Source: Arachnopeziza araneosa
Lineage: Eukaryota > Ascomycota > Leotiomycetes > Helotiales > Arachnopezizaceae
NCBI GenBank assembly: GCA_003988855.1
Contig: QYAI01000171.1
Coordinates: forward strand, 23,135-87,134
DNA length: 64,000 bases
Reading direction: 5' to 3'
The notes beneath the pieces were generated by a model that had not been told where the DNA came from, did no database searches, and worked only from the letters and a program-made list of their open reading frames with translations. The position numbers and the translations under genes are program-made. Position 1 is the first letter of the stretch. Each line of letters starts with the position of its first letter. This document shows positions 24,328-35,286 of the stretch, piece by piece.

Positions 24328-24921
24328 CTAATCATTCACTCCCTGTAGAAAGAGTGTATGCTGGTCCGCATATTCGATGATGGAGTTGTAGTTGTAAGCA
24401 TTCATGATACCAACTAGTTGGACAACTGTAGCCATGACCACTAGAACGTGAAAGATCTGATGCGAAGCACCGAAGATATCAAAGCGGCCGGGCTTAAGAG
24501 CTTCGGGCATCTGTGTCTAGGGAGAGCAGTCAGTGAATTGGATAATGTTTGAAAGGTGGCTCAAAATTGTGTGGGCTTGATGGTCCGCGGTTATTCTTCG
24601 GGATCATAGAGAATTGAATGCACCACCTACCGTGTAGAGAAAAGCTCACAGCATAAGAAGCAGCCCTTCGGTAATGTTGTACGGCATACCTGACTGCTTC
24701 ATCATCGCCGAGAAACCAAGTATCGCGCAGCCGTGTGCTAGAGGCGCCAGGCCAGACATGCTGGTGCATACAAATGTAGTCACGCGGAAATTGCGGTATT
24801 TTGTACCTTGAAATCGAGAGTTGAGGAGGGTGAAGATGTAAGCGAAGTCGCCGGGTTGGGACTGAGGTTGGAAAGGTTGGTGCTCTGAACTTGCCTTACT
24901 TTCTTCTAAATCTTGATTCAC
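24328..24921 (-). pseudogene. PAQR / hemolysin III-type receptor, C-terminal remnant
   Basis: The C-terminal half of a seven-helix PAQR protein (adiponectin-receptor/Izh-like, zinc and lipid homeostasis). Recognisable pieces on the minus strand are SRFQGTKYRNFRVTTFVC, LAPLAHGCAILGF, QSGMPYNITEG and then KPGRFDIFGASHQIFHVLVV, which carries the conserved SHQIFH metal-site motif. Two lesions are visible. A TGA interrupts the frame right after LLLML, where a Gly codon is usual, giving a one-base GGA to TGA change. The N-terminal helices expected upstream of about 24921 are not readable in any frame. A GT-AG intron at the AFLYT to QMPEAL junction still looks functional. It is best read as a truncated, stop-containing pseudogene. 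Confidence 0.75.
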
Positions 24922-26163
24922 ATTCCGTTAAACGTGATGCGATGCTTTGATGCATAGTGCACAGATGACGACGCTCCCCCTCTTTCTACCGGCTCGAACA
25001 ATATTGTCAGGTGGTAATCATACCGGCTTGAATCCCGGTTCTCAGCAACAACTTGCGCTATCTACTCTGCGTCATCTAGGAGATGCTGATGGAAGTTGGA
25101 TCACTTTGCTTATTAGCTATTGCAGCCACCTCTATCATGTGACCAGCATGAACATGCATTTCCAGCGCCGGAATAAGACCGGCTCGTGACGTAGATCCTG
25201 TTTGTATGGGAGTTTGGCACGTTACAAAGGAATGGGGAGGCAGCTACCGGAGATGGAAGGCTATTCGCGGATCTCCTGTACTTGGTTTTGCATGGGGCGA
25301 GTTTTTGGGTCGTGGATCATGTTCAGATGGAGGATGAGCGAGACAGAACTTGTCTGCTGTCTTGGCGAAGTTGTGTTGGGTTGGGGTGATCCCTGAAAGA
25401 CTTTCCAGGATGACCTTGATTCTGTTTCATGATGTGCTGGAAAACCCAATACCTGTCGCTGGAGAAGTGTTGGTAGGTCCATGGGATCTGCTCTAGTTAG
25501 TTAATATGTAATATATCAAACTAGAGACATATTCATCGATCTGTTTGAAAGCGAAGTTGATGGGCTCCCATTCGAAGTGGTTGGAGTAGATGAGCTGGTT
25601 AAGGAAACCAAAGTTCCGAGAAATGGAGGTTTGAGTATACACATATGGGTATTCTGAGTCGAAGAAAAATGGATGAAATGGATCAAGAACCTTCTGAGAA
25701 GTTGAAAAACAGTCAAAATGGTACGAAGACTACGGCTAGTCGAGTTCATTCGTTTTCATGGGAAGAGTTGGTCCATTGGGGTTTATCCGACTTTCATATG
25801 TATGATTCCGCCGAGTCTAAGAATGGGAAGAGATAGTAGACATCCCCTCCGCAGCCATGGCAAACATCCAATGACCTATTTTCATCTCGTGGCTTCCACA
25901 GCAGAGTTTACAGAAAAGACTGCGGAAGGTCAATCACGATATTTCTAGGTCTCGCGCAACCAATCACTCCGTGCAGGGTTCGTGTGCGAGTCGTCAATGG
26001 ACAGCTCCCTTAAATCCGAGGTGCACGCATACGCCACGTCATTCAACACTGGTAATTTCGGAAGAGAAATATATTATCATAGAAAAAAGTTCCTATATAC
26101 GCGTAGCCCAGTCTCTGCGCCGCATTAAATAACATGAAATCCCAAATAGTTAAGAAAGGAAGA
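24922..26163. other. Intergenic with degenerate coding-like pieces
   Basis: The missing first half of the PAQR gene would be expected at the left of this stretch but cannot be read. Around 25500-25830 minus-strand pieces such as NHFEWEPINFAF look coding-like but are broken by stops, and I do not recognise the family. Nothing else is supported. Confidence 0.35.
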
Positions 26164-26817
26164 TTAAAACTCTTGAAGCAACGCCTCTCCCTTTGCCAAG
26201 ATGGCGTATACCTGTGTCATTAAGGGCTGGAGGTCATCCTTCATCTTCTCCTTCTCAGCTGCGTGCTGGCTCCTCAACTCACCCTCTCTTTCCTCGGCTT
26301 CCCGTCTTAGCTCCGTCTCCCTTTCCTCCGCTGTGTGCCTCAACTCGTTCTCTCTCTCCTCAGCACTCAGCTTCAGCTCGCTCTCTCTTTCCTCTGCTGT
26401 GCATTTCAATTCATTCTCCCTCTCCTCGGCCATGCGTCTCAGCTCGCTCTCTGTTTCCTTGGACTTGCTCTTCTCGGCTTCAAGATCAAGCAGCAATTTT
26501 TCTACTTGCTTGGTCAAAGCAATAACCTCCTCTCCTTGCTGATCCCTCTCTGCTTTCATCTCATCAATCAACTTCTTGATCGAATTCAACTCATTTTGTA
26601 GATCCACTCTGCTTTGTCTCTTGTCTTCGACGCCGGCTTTTGTGGTGCTGATTAAGCCCGTCACTGCGTTGGCTCTGTCCCAGAGATCCTTCATGCGGCT
26701 CTTTCCTCTGGGTATTGTGATGCCACTGGATGTGATAGACAGCTTCTCGGATCCTCCTTTCATAAATGAACTCTGCGGCCGCGGAATGGGTTGTGGATTG
26801 CGTTGGAGGACGGACAT
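26164..26817 (-). CDS. Coiled-coil protein with five 11-residue repeats
   Basis: A single-exon gene for a 217-residue soluble protein of unknown function. The first 65 residues are Ser/Pro/basic-rich and probably disordered. From about residue 70 to the end the protein is almost continuous charged helix. Residues about 126-180 are five uninterrupted copies of an 11-residue unit of the form L-x-x-x-A-E-E-R-E-x-E. Eleven-residue (hendecad) spacing favours right-handed or straight coiled coils. There is no signal peptide or membrane segment. The end (QVYAILAKGEALLQEF) is more hydrophobic and could be a partner-binding helix. The repeat is visible in DNA as 33-bp tandem copies. The start ATG at 26817 is the first in frame. 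A scaffold or filament role is inference. Confidence 0.78.
   Translation of the reverse strand: MSVLQRNPQPIPRPQSSFMKGGSEKLSITSSGITIPRGKSRMKDLWDRANAVTGLISTTKAGVEDKRQSRVDLQNELNSIKKLIDEMKAERDQQGEEVIALTKQVEKLLLDLEAEKSKSKETESELRRMAEERENELKCTAEERESELKLSAEERENELRHTAEERETELRREAEEREGELRSQHAAEKEKMKDDLQPLMTQVYAILAKGEALLQEF
26278..26442 (-). repeat. Five 33-bp tandem repeats inside the coiled-coil gene
   Basis: Five in-frame copies encode the 11-residue units whose core is AEERE. Copies differ mainly at the three residues after the leucine and at the tenth position of the unit (N, S, N, T, G). Copy-number change would stay in frame. Confidence 0.85.
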
Positions 26818-27532
26818 TGTGGCTGCTTCGGCAAGGTCAAAGGTTTTTTGATATGCTTCGATACTAGACTTATTGACTCTAACTTCGCATTAGTATGCCC
26901 ATCTCATTTCGCTACATTGGTTTTGAGCTTACCTCTGTCGCAAGCTACTTGGGCTGTCGTGAGATGCTGTTTGAAGCAGGTTGAGGAAAGAGTGATATAG
27001 TGACTTTATGTACAAAAGCATGATGTTATAAACAAATCTTCAGGATGCACTGTATGTATTAAATACAGAAATGCGGTGACTCATCTCATGGTGGAAATCG
27101 AAACCATTGCATTCCTTGAGCATAAAGACACAAATCTACAGCATGATGGCCTGAATCCACCCTATTAGAATGCATGCTCGACAAATATGCGTTGTTGATA
27201 TGTCAGTGGGGCGCGATGTTGGCCAAAGGTACGTGGTTAGACTGTCTGGCAAATTTGCTGGCTGAGTCGTCGCGAGCTGTGTAGTCTGAGAAGTGCATAT
27301 GTGGGGCTGGAATCTACGCGCGTGGTCCCGAGTCTTGCGCGCTGGCTAACACGCTGGCCAACACCTTCGAGAAGGTCCATCAAGATATCGTGGCCCAATA
27401 GCATTGAGCTGTCGATACAAGCCTTGTAATTCCGCACCACGAACCACAACATGATTTTGTCTCATGAAAACTCCGCGAGCAAACAATGACCATAGAATTT
27501 TCATCCAATCCGGAAAAGATATAATATTTCAT
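26818..27532. other. Intergenic, promoter side of the coiled-coil gene
   Basis: No gene supported. Short minus-strand frames near 27240-27450 have no motif. The region also takes the 3' flank of the three-domain RNA-processing gene. Confidence 0.4.
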
Positions 27533-30500
27533 CTAATCCTCGTCAATTGACCACGCACTCGAAGCGAGCTTCTTCCTCGAAACAATGTCCCCAGTGACCA
27601 CCACTTCATTCTCTGTTAATTCCTTCATCTGCCGAAGACTTGCTTCAAATTCTCTTACCAAAATCACGACTTTGCCACTAATCACCTTCTTCCTTTCATC
27701 ACTTTCTGCTTTAGCTTTCACCCCAACTAAATACCACCCTTTCCATCCACCCTCATCTGCCTTCATATCCCCATCATCGACGCGAAATCTCTCAGGCCAC
27801 GCCCTCGCTTTCAAGTCATCAACTCTACCCAGCTCAACCATCAGCCTGACGATCCTACTTTCTACTGCCCCAATCGCCTCTCGAATTTTCTCACCACCGA
27901 CTTCACACGCATCCCATACCTCAACGCCAATCCTTACGTATGCCCCATAAGTAGTCAAAAACTCTGTAAGGCAAAGTTCATGAGAACCGAGACATGCCTC
28001 CCATCTCCCTTCGTCTAGCTTCTTTTTTGCGAGAGCGAACTCCGAGGAAATGACAAGAGCAGAAAGTCTGGTACACGAGGCTGCAACGTTCGGCCTCGCA
28101 ACAGGGAGATGCAAAGCTTGAATGACAATCGCCTCTCTTGCCTTCCTGTCAACCCTTTGGCCTTTCTTCGGCTCAAGTTCTGGATCACAAACGACATCTT
28201 GCGCCCAGTTAAATGCAGAGTAATACTCGAAGAACGTCCTCACTATTGTCGCTGGCGTGATTGAGTTTGAAGCAGTTCGGGGAATCAATTTCACCACTCG
28301 GTTAAGCAAGAGGGAAGTATGGATGCCTCCTAGATACCCAAATTTTGCAGAGTATAAGCCGTGGTGCTTTAAGTATAGGGCTATGAAACGGTGGGCGATG
28401 CGATATGAATCGAGGCTGGGGAGTGTGGCGAGGAGGTAGGTTGTTGAGCGGTAGGTGTTTAGTGGGCGGAGAGAGCTGGGGAGAAGCGCTGATAGCAGCG
28501 GAGTGTCGAAGGTGGAATTTTGGAGAGGAATAGGAGGGGTTGTTGAGTGGTATCTTTGATAAATCATTAGCTATTCTTCTAACATTCAGAAACTTGTGGT
28601 CTGCTTTGGTGAAAGAAGTTTGGAGATGTCGCGGAAAGGAACTTACTGTTTGACTAGCTCAGCTGCTTGGCAATATTGTATGTCGAATTTGATCCCAAGA
28701 ATATTGACCTCGATAATGGAGACGAGAGAATTCACCAAGTGAATGCCCTTGAAGCCCTCTTCACCCTCCGAGCCGAGAGCTCTCAGCCGCTCAGTCGCAG
28801 CGTTGAAGAATAGTTGTGGAGAAATTGATGCAATGACCAAAACATCTACGTCCGAATCCGTGAAGTAGGTGTCCATGGCATAACTCCCAAGCGGCACCAC
28901 AATGAGATCTGCCAGGCTTGCATTCTTACACAGGGTCTGTTGGAGGAGCTCGACTGCTTGTTCTCGTAGTTTTCGAGCTGCAGTGGTGGGTAGACGAAGC
29001 TCGACGAGATGCTGGATGTCTGCAGAATCCTCTACAGCCTTGAGAATTCCAAACGGTGATTTGTTAGCCACTTTTCTTGCACTTGTTTCTCCAAGGACTT
29101 CTATTTGGAATGTAGCGCAGATACCATAGTGGTCGCTCAGACATGTCCCATCTTCAGAAGGGTTCCCAAATATTTCGAAGGTTAAGGGGGCAATCCGCAC
29201 CTCCCTATTGAAGAGAATTCTGTCGTATCTTTGGGGTCGATCATCTATGACAGGTTTTGACATCGAAGCTAAAGAATTTCTTAAACGATCAAAAGTCGCT
29301 CCTTCCTCTCCCTCGTATTGCTGCATGTTATCAACTCCCTCTTTCCACTCTCCACAGGCAAGGAAAGCATCGTTCCAAACTTTAGGGTCGATAACTTCTG
29401 AAACAGATTGTGCAGTTTTTTGAGTGATGATGTCTCGTGCCATTGCAGTCTCGAGAGTCTTCGAGGAACTATTTAGATTGAAATCTCCTGCCACAAATAT
29501 ATACTTCTCGTTTGGCGGTTGGAGCTCGAGGAGGTATTTCGTTAAAGTCTCCATCTGACTTTTCTTCGTTGCAACAGCGTCATTTGTCAGAGCTCTCGTT
29601 AAATGAACGTTGGCAACCTGGATGGATTTATTATGAAAAGATGTGATCAGCGCTGATTTATGATGCTCCTTGAATTGGTGACTATGGTAGGAAAACGGTA
29701 CATTGGATAGAGTGATTTGATTTCGCTTGCTGAGTAAGAGAGACGATGGGCTGTGAGTGGAAAAGGGGAATAGCTTCTGAAACTTTGAATCCAAGAGCAA
29801 GAGAGGAAGCATCTCTTCATCAACCTCTTGAAGACAAAGTACCCGAGTGGAAGATGTTGTTGGCAGCACTGATTTAGAAATGACTTCCAGGATCTGAGAA
29901 ACGCGATGTGAGAAGCGAGGTGCGTTTGGTTCAGACATCAGATTGTATGATGCGATCGTAAATTTCATGGAATCAGTAGAAAGATCAGAACCTTTTAAGT
30001 TGTTTCCGAGTTCTTGAGTCCATCTGTTGCCGGTTTTGGAGTGATAGCAATTCCGCCATATAGTGCTCGGGAACGAGCATTGGGCTGCGAAAGAATCAGC
30101 TTCTATGGTATGCAACTTTAGATGTGAGCAGATATAGAATATATTATTCGTCCTGAACTATAGACTCACTCTCCTCGCCTCCTTGGACCTGTAGAGAGAT
30201 CTCTTCAACAACACTCATCTCTCCAGACACCTCTCGTCTCAACACCGCCAAACTCTCTACCTCCCACTCTAACCCAATCAAATTCTCAAGTTTCTGCACC
30301 AGCCTCTCTTTCGTCGGCCCAATTAAACTGGCTTGCCCGACGGTCAAATGCGGTCGAAAAACGCCATCACGAGTTCCCTCGCCTTCACTACGACCTAATG
30401 CAGCGGCCAACCTTTTCCTCAGCTCCAAAAAATTCTCTTCACTCTCGTCCCCGGGTTTCAAGAAAATTGTAGCGCTTCTCGTTTGTTCAAAGACCCCAAC

Positions 30501-30767
30501 TTCGTCAATCCTTAGTTTGAATGGTAGGATTGGGTTTGAGGACAGGTCAGTACGGATTGTACTGATAGCAGATAAGAGAAGAGAGGCGTCGACGAAGGGG
30601 TAAAGAATGTTGATATGCGGTTCCCATTTCCTGTATGCTTTGTCGTGAATTTTTCGGAGTGTGTTTATCTCAGACTGAAGATGAGAAGGAACAATGACCG
30701 CAAGAGCAGTCTGGGTAGACGATAATCTGAAATCAGGGGGCGATGCCATAGCTATTGTACCCTCCAT
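27533..30767 (-). CDS. Three-domain RNA-processing protein: 2H phosphoesterase + EEP nuclease + poly(A) polymerase-like
   Basis: A 1024-residue protein in three exons (30767-30170, 30102-28647, 28553-27533; introns 67 and 93 bp). Residues about 15-200 form a 2H phosphoesterase (2'-5' RNA ligase fold) with both His motifs, HIN at 51-53 and HLT at 140-142. Residues about 245-525 form an endonuclease/exonuclease/phosphatase domain with ASYNLM, LQEVDEE (near 290), GDFNLN (near 403) and SDHYGI (near 521). From about 560 comes a nucleotidyltransferase/poly(A)-polymerase-like part with GSYAMDTYF-TDSDVDVLV (near 604-620). Its C-terminal helper domain contains GLYSAKFGYLGGIH. Key catalytic residues of all three domains are present, so each may be active. 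There is no signal peptide. By analogy it could trim, heal and tail RNA ends (for example cyclic-phosphate removal, 3' trimming, nucleotide addition). The joint substrate is unknown. The domain calls are firm and the function is inference. Confidence 0.88.
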
Positions 30768-32767
30768 TTGAGAAAATGAAAGTGCTAAATCACACCCGAT
30801 ATTTGTAAAGATAAATTTCTTTCAACATTTCCGTCAAATTTTTTCAGCTAATATATATGAATGTTGGTCGGAGATGAAGGGAGTGATTGTGGTGGCGCAG
30901 CGGTGAGGATCGGTATGAATCATCAAAGACTTGCAAAGTGAGTCAATAGGCCAGATTAGTGGCTGAGAGGATTCTCGCTGGCTCACTAACAGATTATTTT
31001 GAGGCGAATCAAGACGCTGTATAGATAGTCAGTCACTGTCATCATAATAGAAGACATATAAATTTTTGAGACCTGACGGCGCACGGGTAAACTTCGGTAA
31101 CCGAAATCCTGCTTGATGTACTGGACACCGAGGGATGCATCAAATAGGAACTTTTGCCTCTATTCCATTGAAAATGTGGTGTCTCTCCAGAATTGCGAGG
31201 CACTTCTCAAGCTTGTCAAAATTAATAGTACTAGTGACGACATCAAGAGGGAAAGAACAGTTGGCAAAGACCAGTAAGGAGGTGACTAAGATGAAGCCTT
31301 CATTACCTGATAGCTTCGAACATGTAACTACGTACACCCACTATAGCAGTCGTGCCCAAAACATCAACACAAGCAGTTGCATTCTGAAAGGGAATCACTC
31401 TGGTCATTTTACTGTATGTGGCAAACCAATACTGCCTATGTGAGCCTGAGGCTACGAAGGTCACGTGACTGTAACAGAGCCACCCTAAAGCAACTCCTAC
31501 TCTCCACGCTTGGAGCTACTGAAAGAATTTTCCTCACCGCACTTGGAGCTACTGAGCTCGACCTTGGTTCTACGGAGATAAGTGTGCGTGAGTTTTTACA
31601 TTCCTCGATATACGAAGGAAAGTTTTTAGAAGAACGTCCTTTCGAAACAGATCGTTCTTCTCTGAGTGTAACGGCACGAACACGAATATGGCTAGTCAAG
31701 AGGCATATGGGAGTGCGTTGATAGTCTGAGTATATTCGGTTCATAGGCTAGCTACGAAGGAACAGCAGACTTCTCTCTGGCCCTAGTCCGAATAGACTCT
31801 GAATGTGTCCCTTATTCCCCACACTTCGGTAATGAGGTCCTGTCTGCCCGTGCCGTCTACGCATGACATTCAGTTCACGTGATATCCTTCACATCTTTCG
31901 TCTATGTTTTGCTTCGAGCGCGTTTTGAAACTGCTATCGAGTCGCATTAAAAGGCTTTAGCGGCTGCAGAATAAGTTGTGTACTAGCTAGCATTGAAAGC
32001 ATCAACTGCTATAGAAATTTAGGTAGATTTAGATGTTGTAGCTATTTTTAGAGCATTTGTTATTCTGGGGCTAGCAAATAAACGCGTCGATTTTTGATGC
32101 GGCTTTACTGCGAAACCGGCTTTACTCCGGGATCTCGGTTAGGTCTAGTTTACAACACGTGATTGTTACTCCTAGAAAACTAACAGGTACGCCTACTAGC
32201 CGTACTAAAATCTTGCTCTATATATAAACGTCTCTTTCTTTGCTTAGCTATTATTCTATTTATCATATTTCTTATTGTGTAGGTTTAGACCCCAAGTGGA
32301 GACCTTAGTAAAAATTTACCCGGAATTCTCTACGACGGCTTATTTGTACTAATCGTTCTACTTATTCTTACTTGCGGTAGAGCTTCAATAACGTACGACG
32401 AACCCCTACAATATACGACGTCATTGACGTTGCAAAATATTGCACCAACACAGATATCAGGATAGGAGACACGCTTGCTTTGAAGGATGTTAAGTAGGAC
32501 AGCGCTAATGTGATTGTTAGAACACCAGGATTGAAACCTGACTAATAGCATGGCTGCATGGTTTGGCCAGTTCCATCGGGAAAAAAGCGTGTTGACGATG
32601 TGAGGGAATGTGACCGGGCACGAACATACGAATACCTCAATCCAAGATGTCGTAAGGAGTAGAGGCACCGAGCACCGCCGACCCTTGTAAGGTGGCGCAT
32701 TGCTTTTCAGCTCTCCCTTTTTTAATGGTCACCGCCCTGAGAAACATTGTCTCAGTCGCGGCAACAA
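30768..32767. other. Two-kilobase intergenic region with AT-rich degenerate part
   Basis: The first 100-150 bases are the promoter of the three-domain RNA-processing gene. At 31490-31560 the phrase CTTGGAGCTACTGA occurs twice about 40 bases apart. CACGTG boxes lie near 31462, 31877 and 32157. Between about 31960 and 32330 the DNA is AT-rich, with stops in all frames and a TATATATAAACG phrase near 32220, resembling a decayed LTR or other repeat; no terminal inverted or direct repeats could be shown. A minus-strand frame at 32330-32668 has no recognisable motif. Confidence 0.4.
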
Positions 32768-33832
32768 ATGGCTACGTACTTGTCGCTTTTTGCAGCGATT
32801 GCGATTTACGCCTCTCTTTCGCAGGCTCAATCCGTCCCTTCAGCAACAAGCACAAGTACCTCGGGCCCTCTATTAACGGGGTCCTGCTCCGTCTCCTTCA
32901 AGACCTCCATAGTCACGACCTCGTCCTACTCCTTCTCTTTCTCCTACACCTCATCCGTCACCTCCAATAACCAAGTCTACACCACCTTGCTTCCAGATTC
33001 TGGTCCTGAAGTACTTACCTACGTCTACAGTACCGTGGGTTGCCTCTCAAACCAAACAGCATGCTGTCCCTTCTCCGTTGCCGCACCCTCCGTCAACTCG
33101 GCCAACCCCACCTCCACACCACTCCCATCCCTCTCTTCTAATCCGACTTTATCATCCTGTCCACCCGATTACTCGACAACACATTATCATCCCACGACGA
33201 CCTCGGCCCAAGCACAAGCACTCTGCTGCCCCACTGGCTGGGGCGTCTACGACGAATTTCTCCCCGACCACGCGGGCGACACAAATCCATGTTTCTCTTC
33301 CGTGCCGCAAAGTTCTGAGAGTGATGGCCAGCCTTACTGGATTATAGTTGGAGTCGATGAAAACGGAACATATAAGGACTTCTCTGCTGTTTTCACCAGG
33401 AGCTATCTCGTGCAAGCCGGAACAAACAGCGGTAGTGGGAATGGGGGAACAAAAAGGATTGTGGAGATTGTCGTCCCGGTCGTTGTAGTGGTCTTCATAT
33501 TGTGTTTGGGGATTGGCTTCTGGTGGTGGAAGAAGAAGTCGCCGAAGAAGGAGGTTGAGAGTCACCCTGGAGCCCCGGAGCTTGGAGAGGGATTGAGACA
33601 TGAAATAGAAGGTCGGTCATTGGGCGTGGCTATGCACAAGGAGGCAGATGTCACAACGTCGGAACTAGAGTCCAAAACACCTCTCCAGGAATCGAAAAAT
33701 GAGAATGGAAGTGCAGAGTTGGATTCGATGGCTATTAGGGAGATGGGGGCGAATGTTCCTGCTGCGCATGAGGTGGAAGCGAAAGATGAGAACTTGACTG
33801 ACAACACGTTAGGGAGGGCTGAGCTGACGTAA
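32768..33832 (+). CDS. Single-pass cell-surface protein with Ser/Thr-rich ectodomain
   Basis: A single-exon gene for a 354-residue type I membrane protein. It starts with a signal peptide (MATYLSLFAAIAIYASLSQA) and has a Ser/Thr/Pro-rich, cysteine-containing ectodomain (pairs CC near CLSNQTACCPF and ALCCPTGWGVYD). One membrane helix (IVEIVVPVVVVVFILCLGIG) is followed at once by WWWKKKSPKK and an acidic cytosolic tail of about 95 residues. This layout resembles fungal wall-stress sensors (WSC/Mid2 type) and other mucin-like surface proteins, but no WSC cysteine pattern is present. The start is the ATG directly before the signal peptide. The function (surface sensing or adhesion) is inference. 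Confidence 0.83.
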   Translation: MATYLSLFAAIAIYASLSQAQSVPSATSTSTSGPLLTGSCSVSFKTSIVTTSSYSFSFSYTSSVTSNNQVYTTLLPDSGPEVLTYVYSTVGCLSNQTACCPFSVAAPSVNSANPTSTPLPSLSSNPTLSSCPPDYSTTHYHPTTTSAQAQALCCPTGWGVYDEFLPDHAGDTNPCFSSVPQSSESDGQPYWIIVGVDENGTYKDFSAVFTRSYLVQAGTNSGSGNGGTKRIVEIVVPVVVVVFILCLGIGFWWWKKKSPKKEVESHPGAPELGEGLRHEIEGRSLGVAMHKEADVTTSELESKTPLQESKNENGSAELDSMAIREMGANVPAAHEVEAKDENLTDNTLGRAELT

Positions 33833-34176
33833 GTAGATACTGCTTAATTGGAGTAAACAAGGGATTGGAGGCTTTGAGATTAGAGATGAAGAAGAGGAAT
33901 TGTATTTATGAAATGGTACATACTGATTAGAGTCATTTGTTAATATATTAATCCTAGCACTACCATATCCACACTTGAATAAAGTGGCCAGTTGCTCTGT
34001 GCCGCTACACACCTCTCAGTCTGCCTACGATCCTTCGTGGAGCATTAATCTAGTATAGCTACCTCATGTCACACTATGTCGAATGGCTGGCTGTCGATGA
34101 CCTTGGAATTCACTCCCCAGAAGAAGGGCATCGAAACGATTCTACTAACAGCGAACGGGGGTACCTTCTCATCATT
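33833..34176. other. Intergenic, no gene seen
   Basis: 3' flank of the surface-protein gene and left border of the pseudogene island. No motif seen. Confidence 0.4.
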
Positions 34177-34997
34177 TCAAGGAGTTGTGAAGTGGTAAAT
34201 ACTTCCAATAGCATCAGCTCTCACATCGAAGAGTTGGCCTAGAATACTAGCCACATCTTCAATCAGTTTTGTCTTTGCAATCCACGGCAGACTTTGCCAC
34301 ACCTCCTTTAATGGATAAACATCTACCACTCTCTCTATCAGCATCCATTCAAAGCCAAGCTCGTTCTCCCTCGAAGAAGAATACGCTATAATTTTGGGGA
34401 CAGGGATCGTTGTCTTTGCTCGTAGGAAAGCAATAGTAGAAACTTCCGACCATGTCTTGAAGGTCGGATCTACCGGTAAAGAGACCCGCATCAGATATGA
34501 CCCACTGTCTGAGGTAATCGAGTAAAGTTTATTGAAGGCTCCTTGGAATTCCAAGAAGGGTTCGTTTGGGAGACTTCGGTTTGAAATCAGATTTCGGCAG
34601 CGCAATGCCTTTACCCTAACATCCGCTACAACATTGGCAGAAGGCTCGAGGCTCCAAGCCGGTCCAGATCAAACGTCTCTTATTCCCATTCTAGACCATC
34701 CTGTACCAACATCTGAAGGTTATACAATCTGTCAAAGGTAGGGATGTGGAGCCATGAGATTTCGGTAGAAGTTGCGCCTAGATTTTCCCTCAGAGAATCA
34801 TCTGTAGCCTTGATTTCCATGCGATTTCCGTGCTCGAGCCGGCCGTAGAATTTCGCAGTGCTAAACACAGCTTTTTGTGACTCTTGGCTGCTGTAAGAGC
34901 TCTTGGGCCTTGGGGAAATTGTATGCAAATCGACTCCGCTGCTAGAGCTAGAGCTTAGGGTCAGAGGAGGTTCTGCAGTGGTGCTGTCGGAACCCAT
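34177..34997 (-). pseudogene. Aminoglycoside phosphotransferase-like (APH) kinase fragment
   Basis: A minus-strand remnant of the fungal APH/choline-kinase-like family. The N-lobe is readable: EFQGAFNKLYSITSDSG, then YLMRVSLPVDP (the ATP-binding Lys position is Arg here), ESTIAFLR-like WSEVSTIAFLRAKTTIPVPKI, and the hinge FEWMLIERV. Upstream, DGLEWE is followed by a TAA and then by ETFDLDRL, with a further one-base frame change before ALRCRNL. Downstream the frame ends at HFTTP, so the catalytic HGD loop and metal-binding segment of the kinase are absent. The farthest upstream piece (34997-34770, Ser-rich) may or may not belong to the same gene. The lesions and truncation make it a pseudogene. 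Confidence 0.65.
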
Positions 34998-35286
34998 TTC
35001 GGAGGATGCAGATCTCTGCGTGGAGAATATTATCTTGGCATAGTATGGAAAATTATGAAGGCGTTAAGAGGGATTGTTCAGTATTGTTTTTCTCACCAAG
35101 TTCGATTTGAGTTAAGGGGAAATACGTAGAGCAATATCTTTGAATCCCCACCTGCACTTGGTGTGACTGTGTTTGAAAGGCGACATCACCATTCCAATAC
35201 ATCTGCACTATTACAGGATACGCTAGAGCAGTAGGAACGCTAAGTTGGCTAGCTTAGTATTAGTCAGCCGGTGTGCCCTTATGGTG

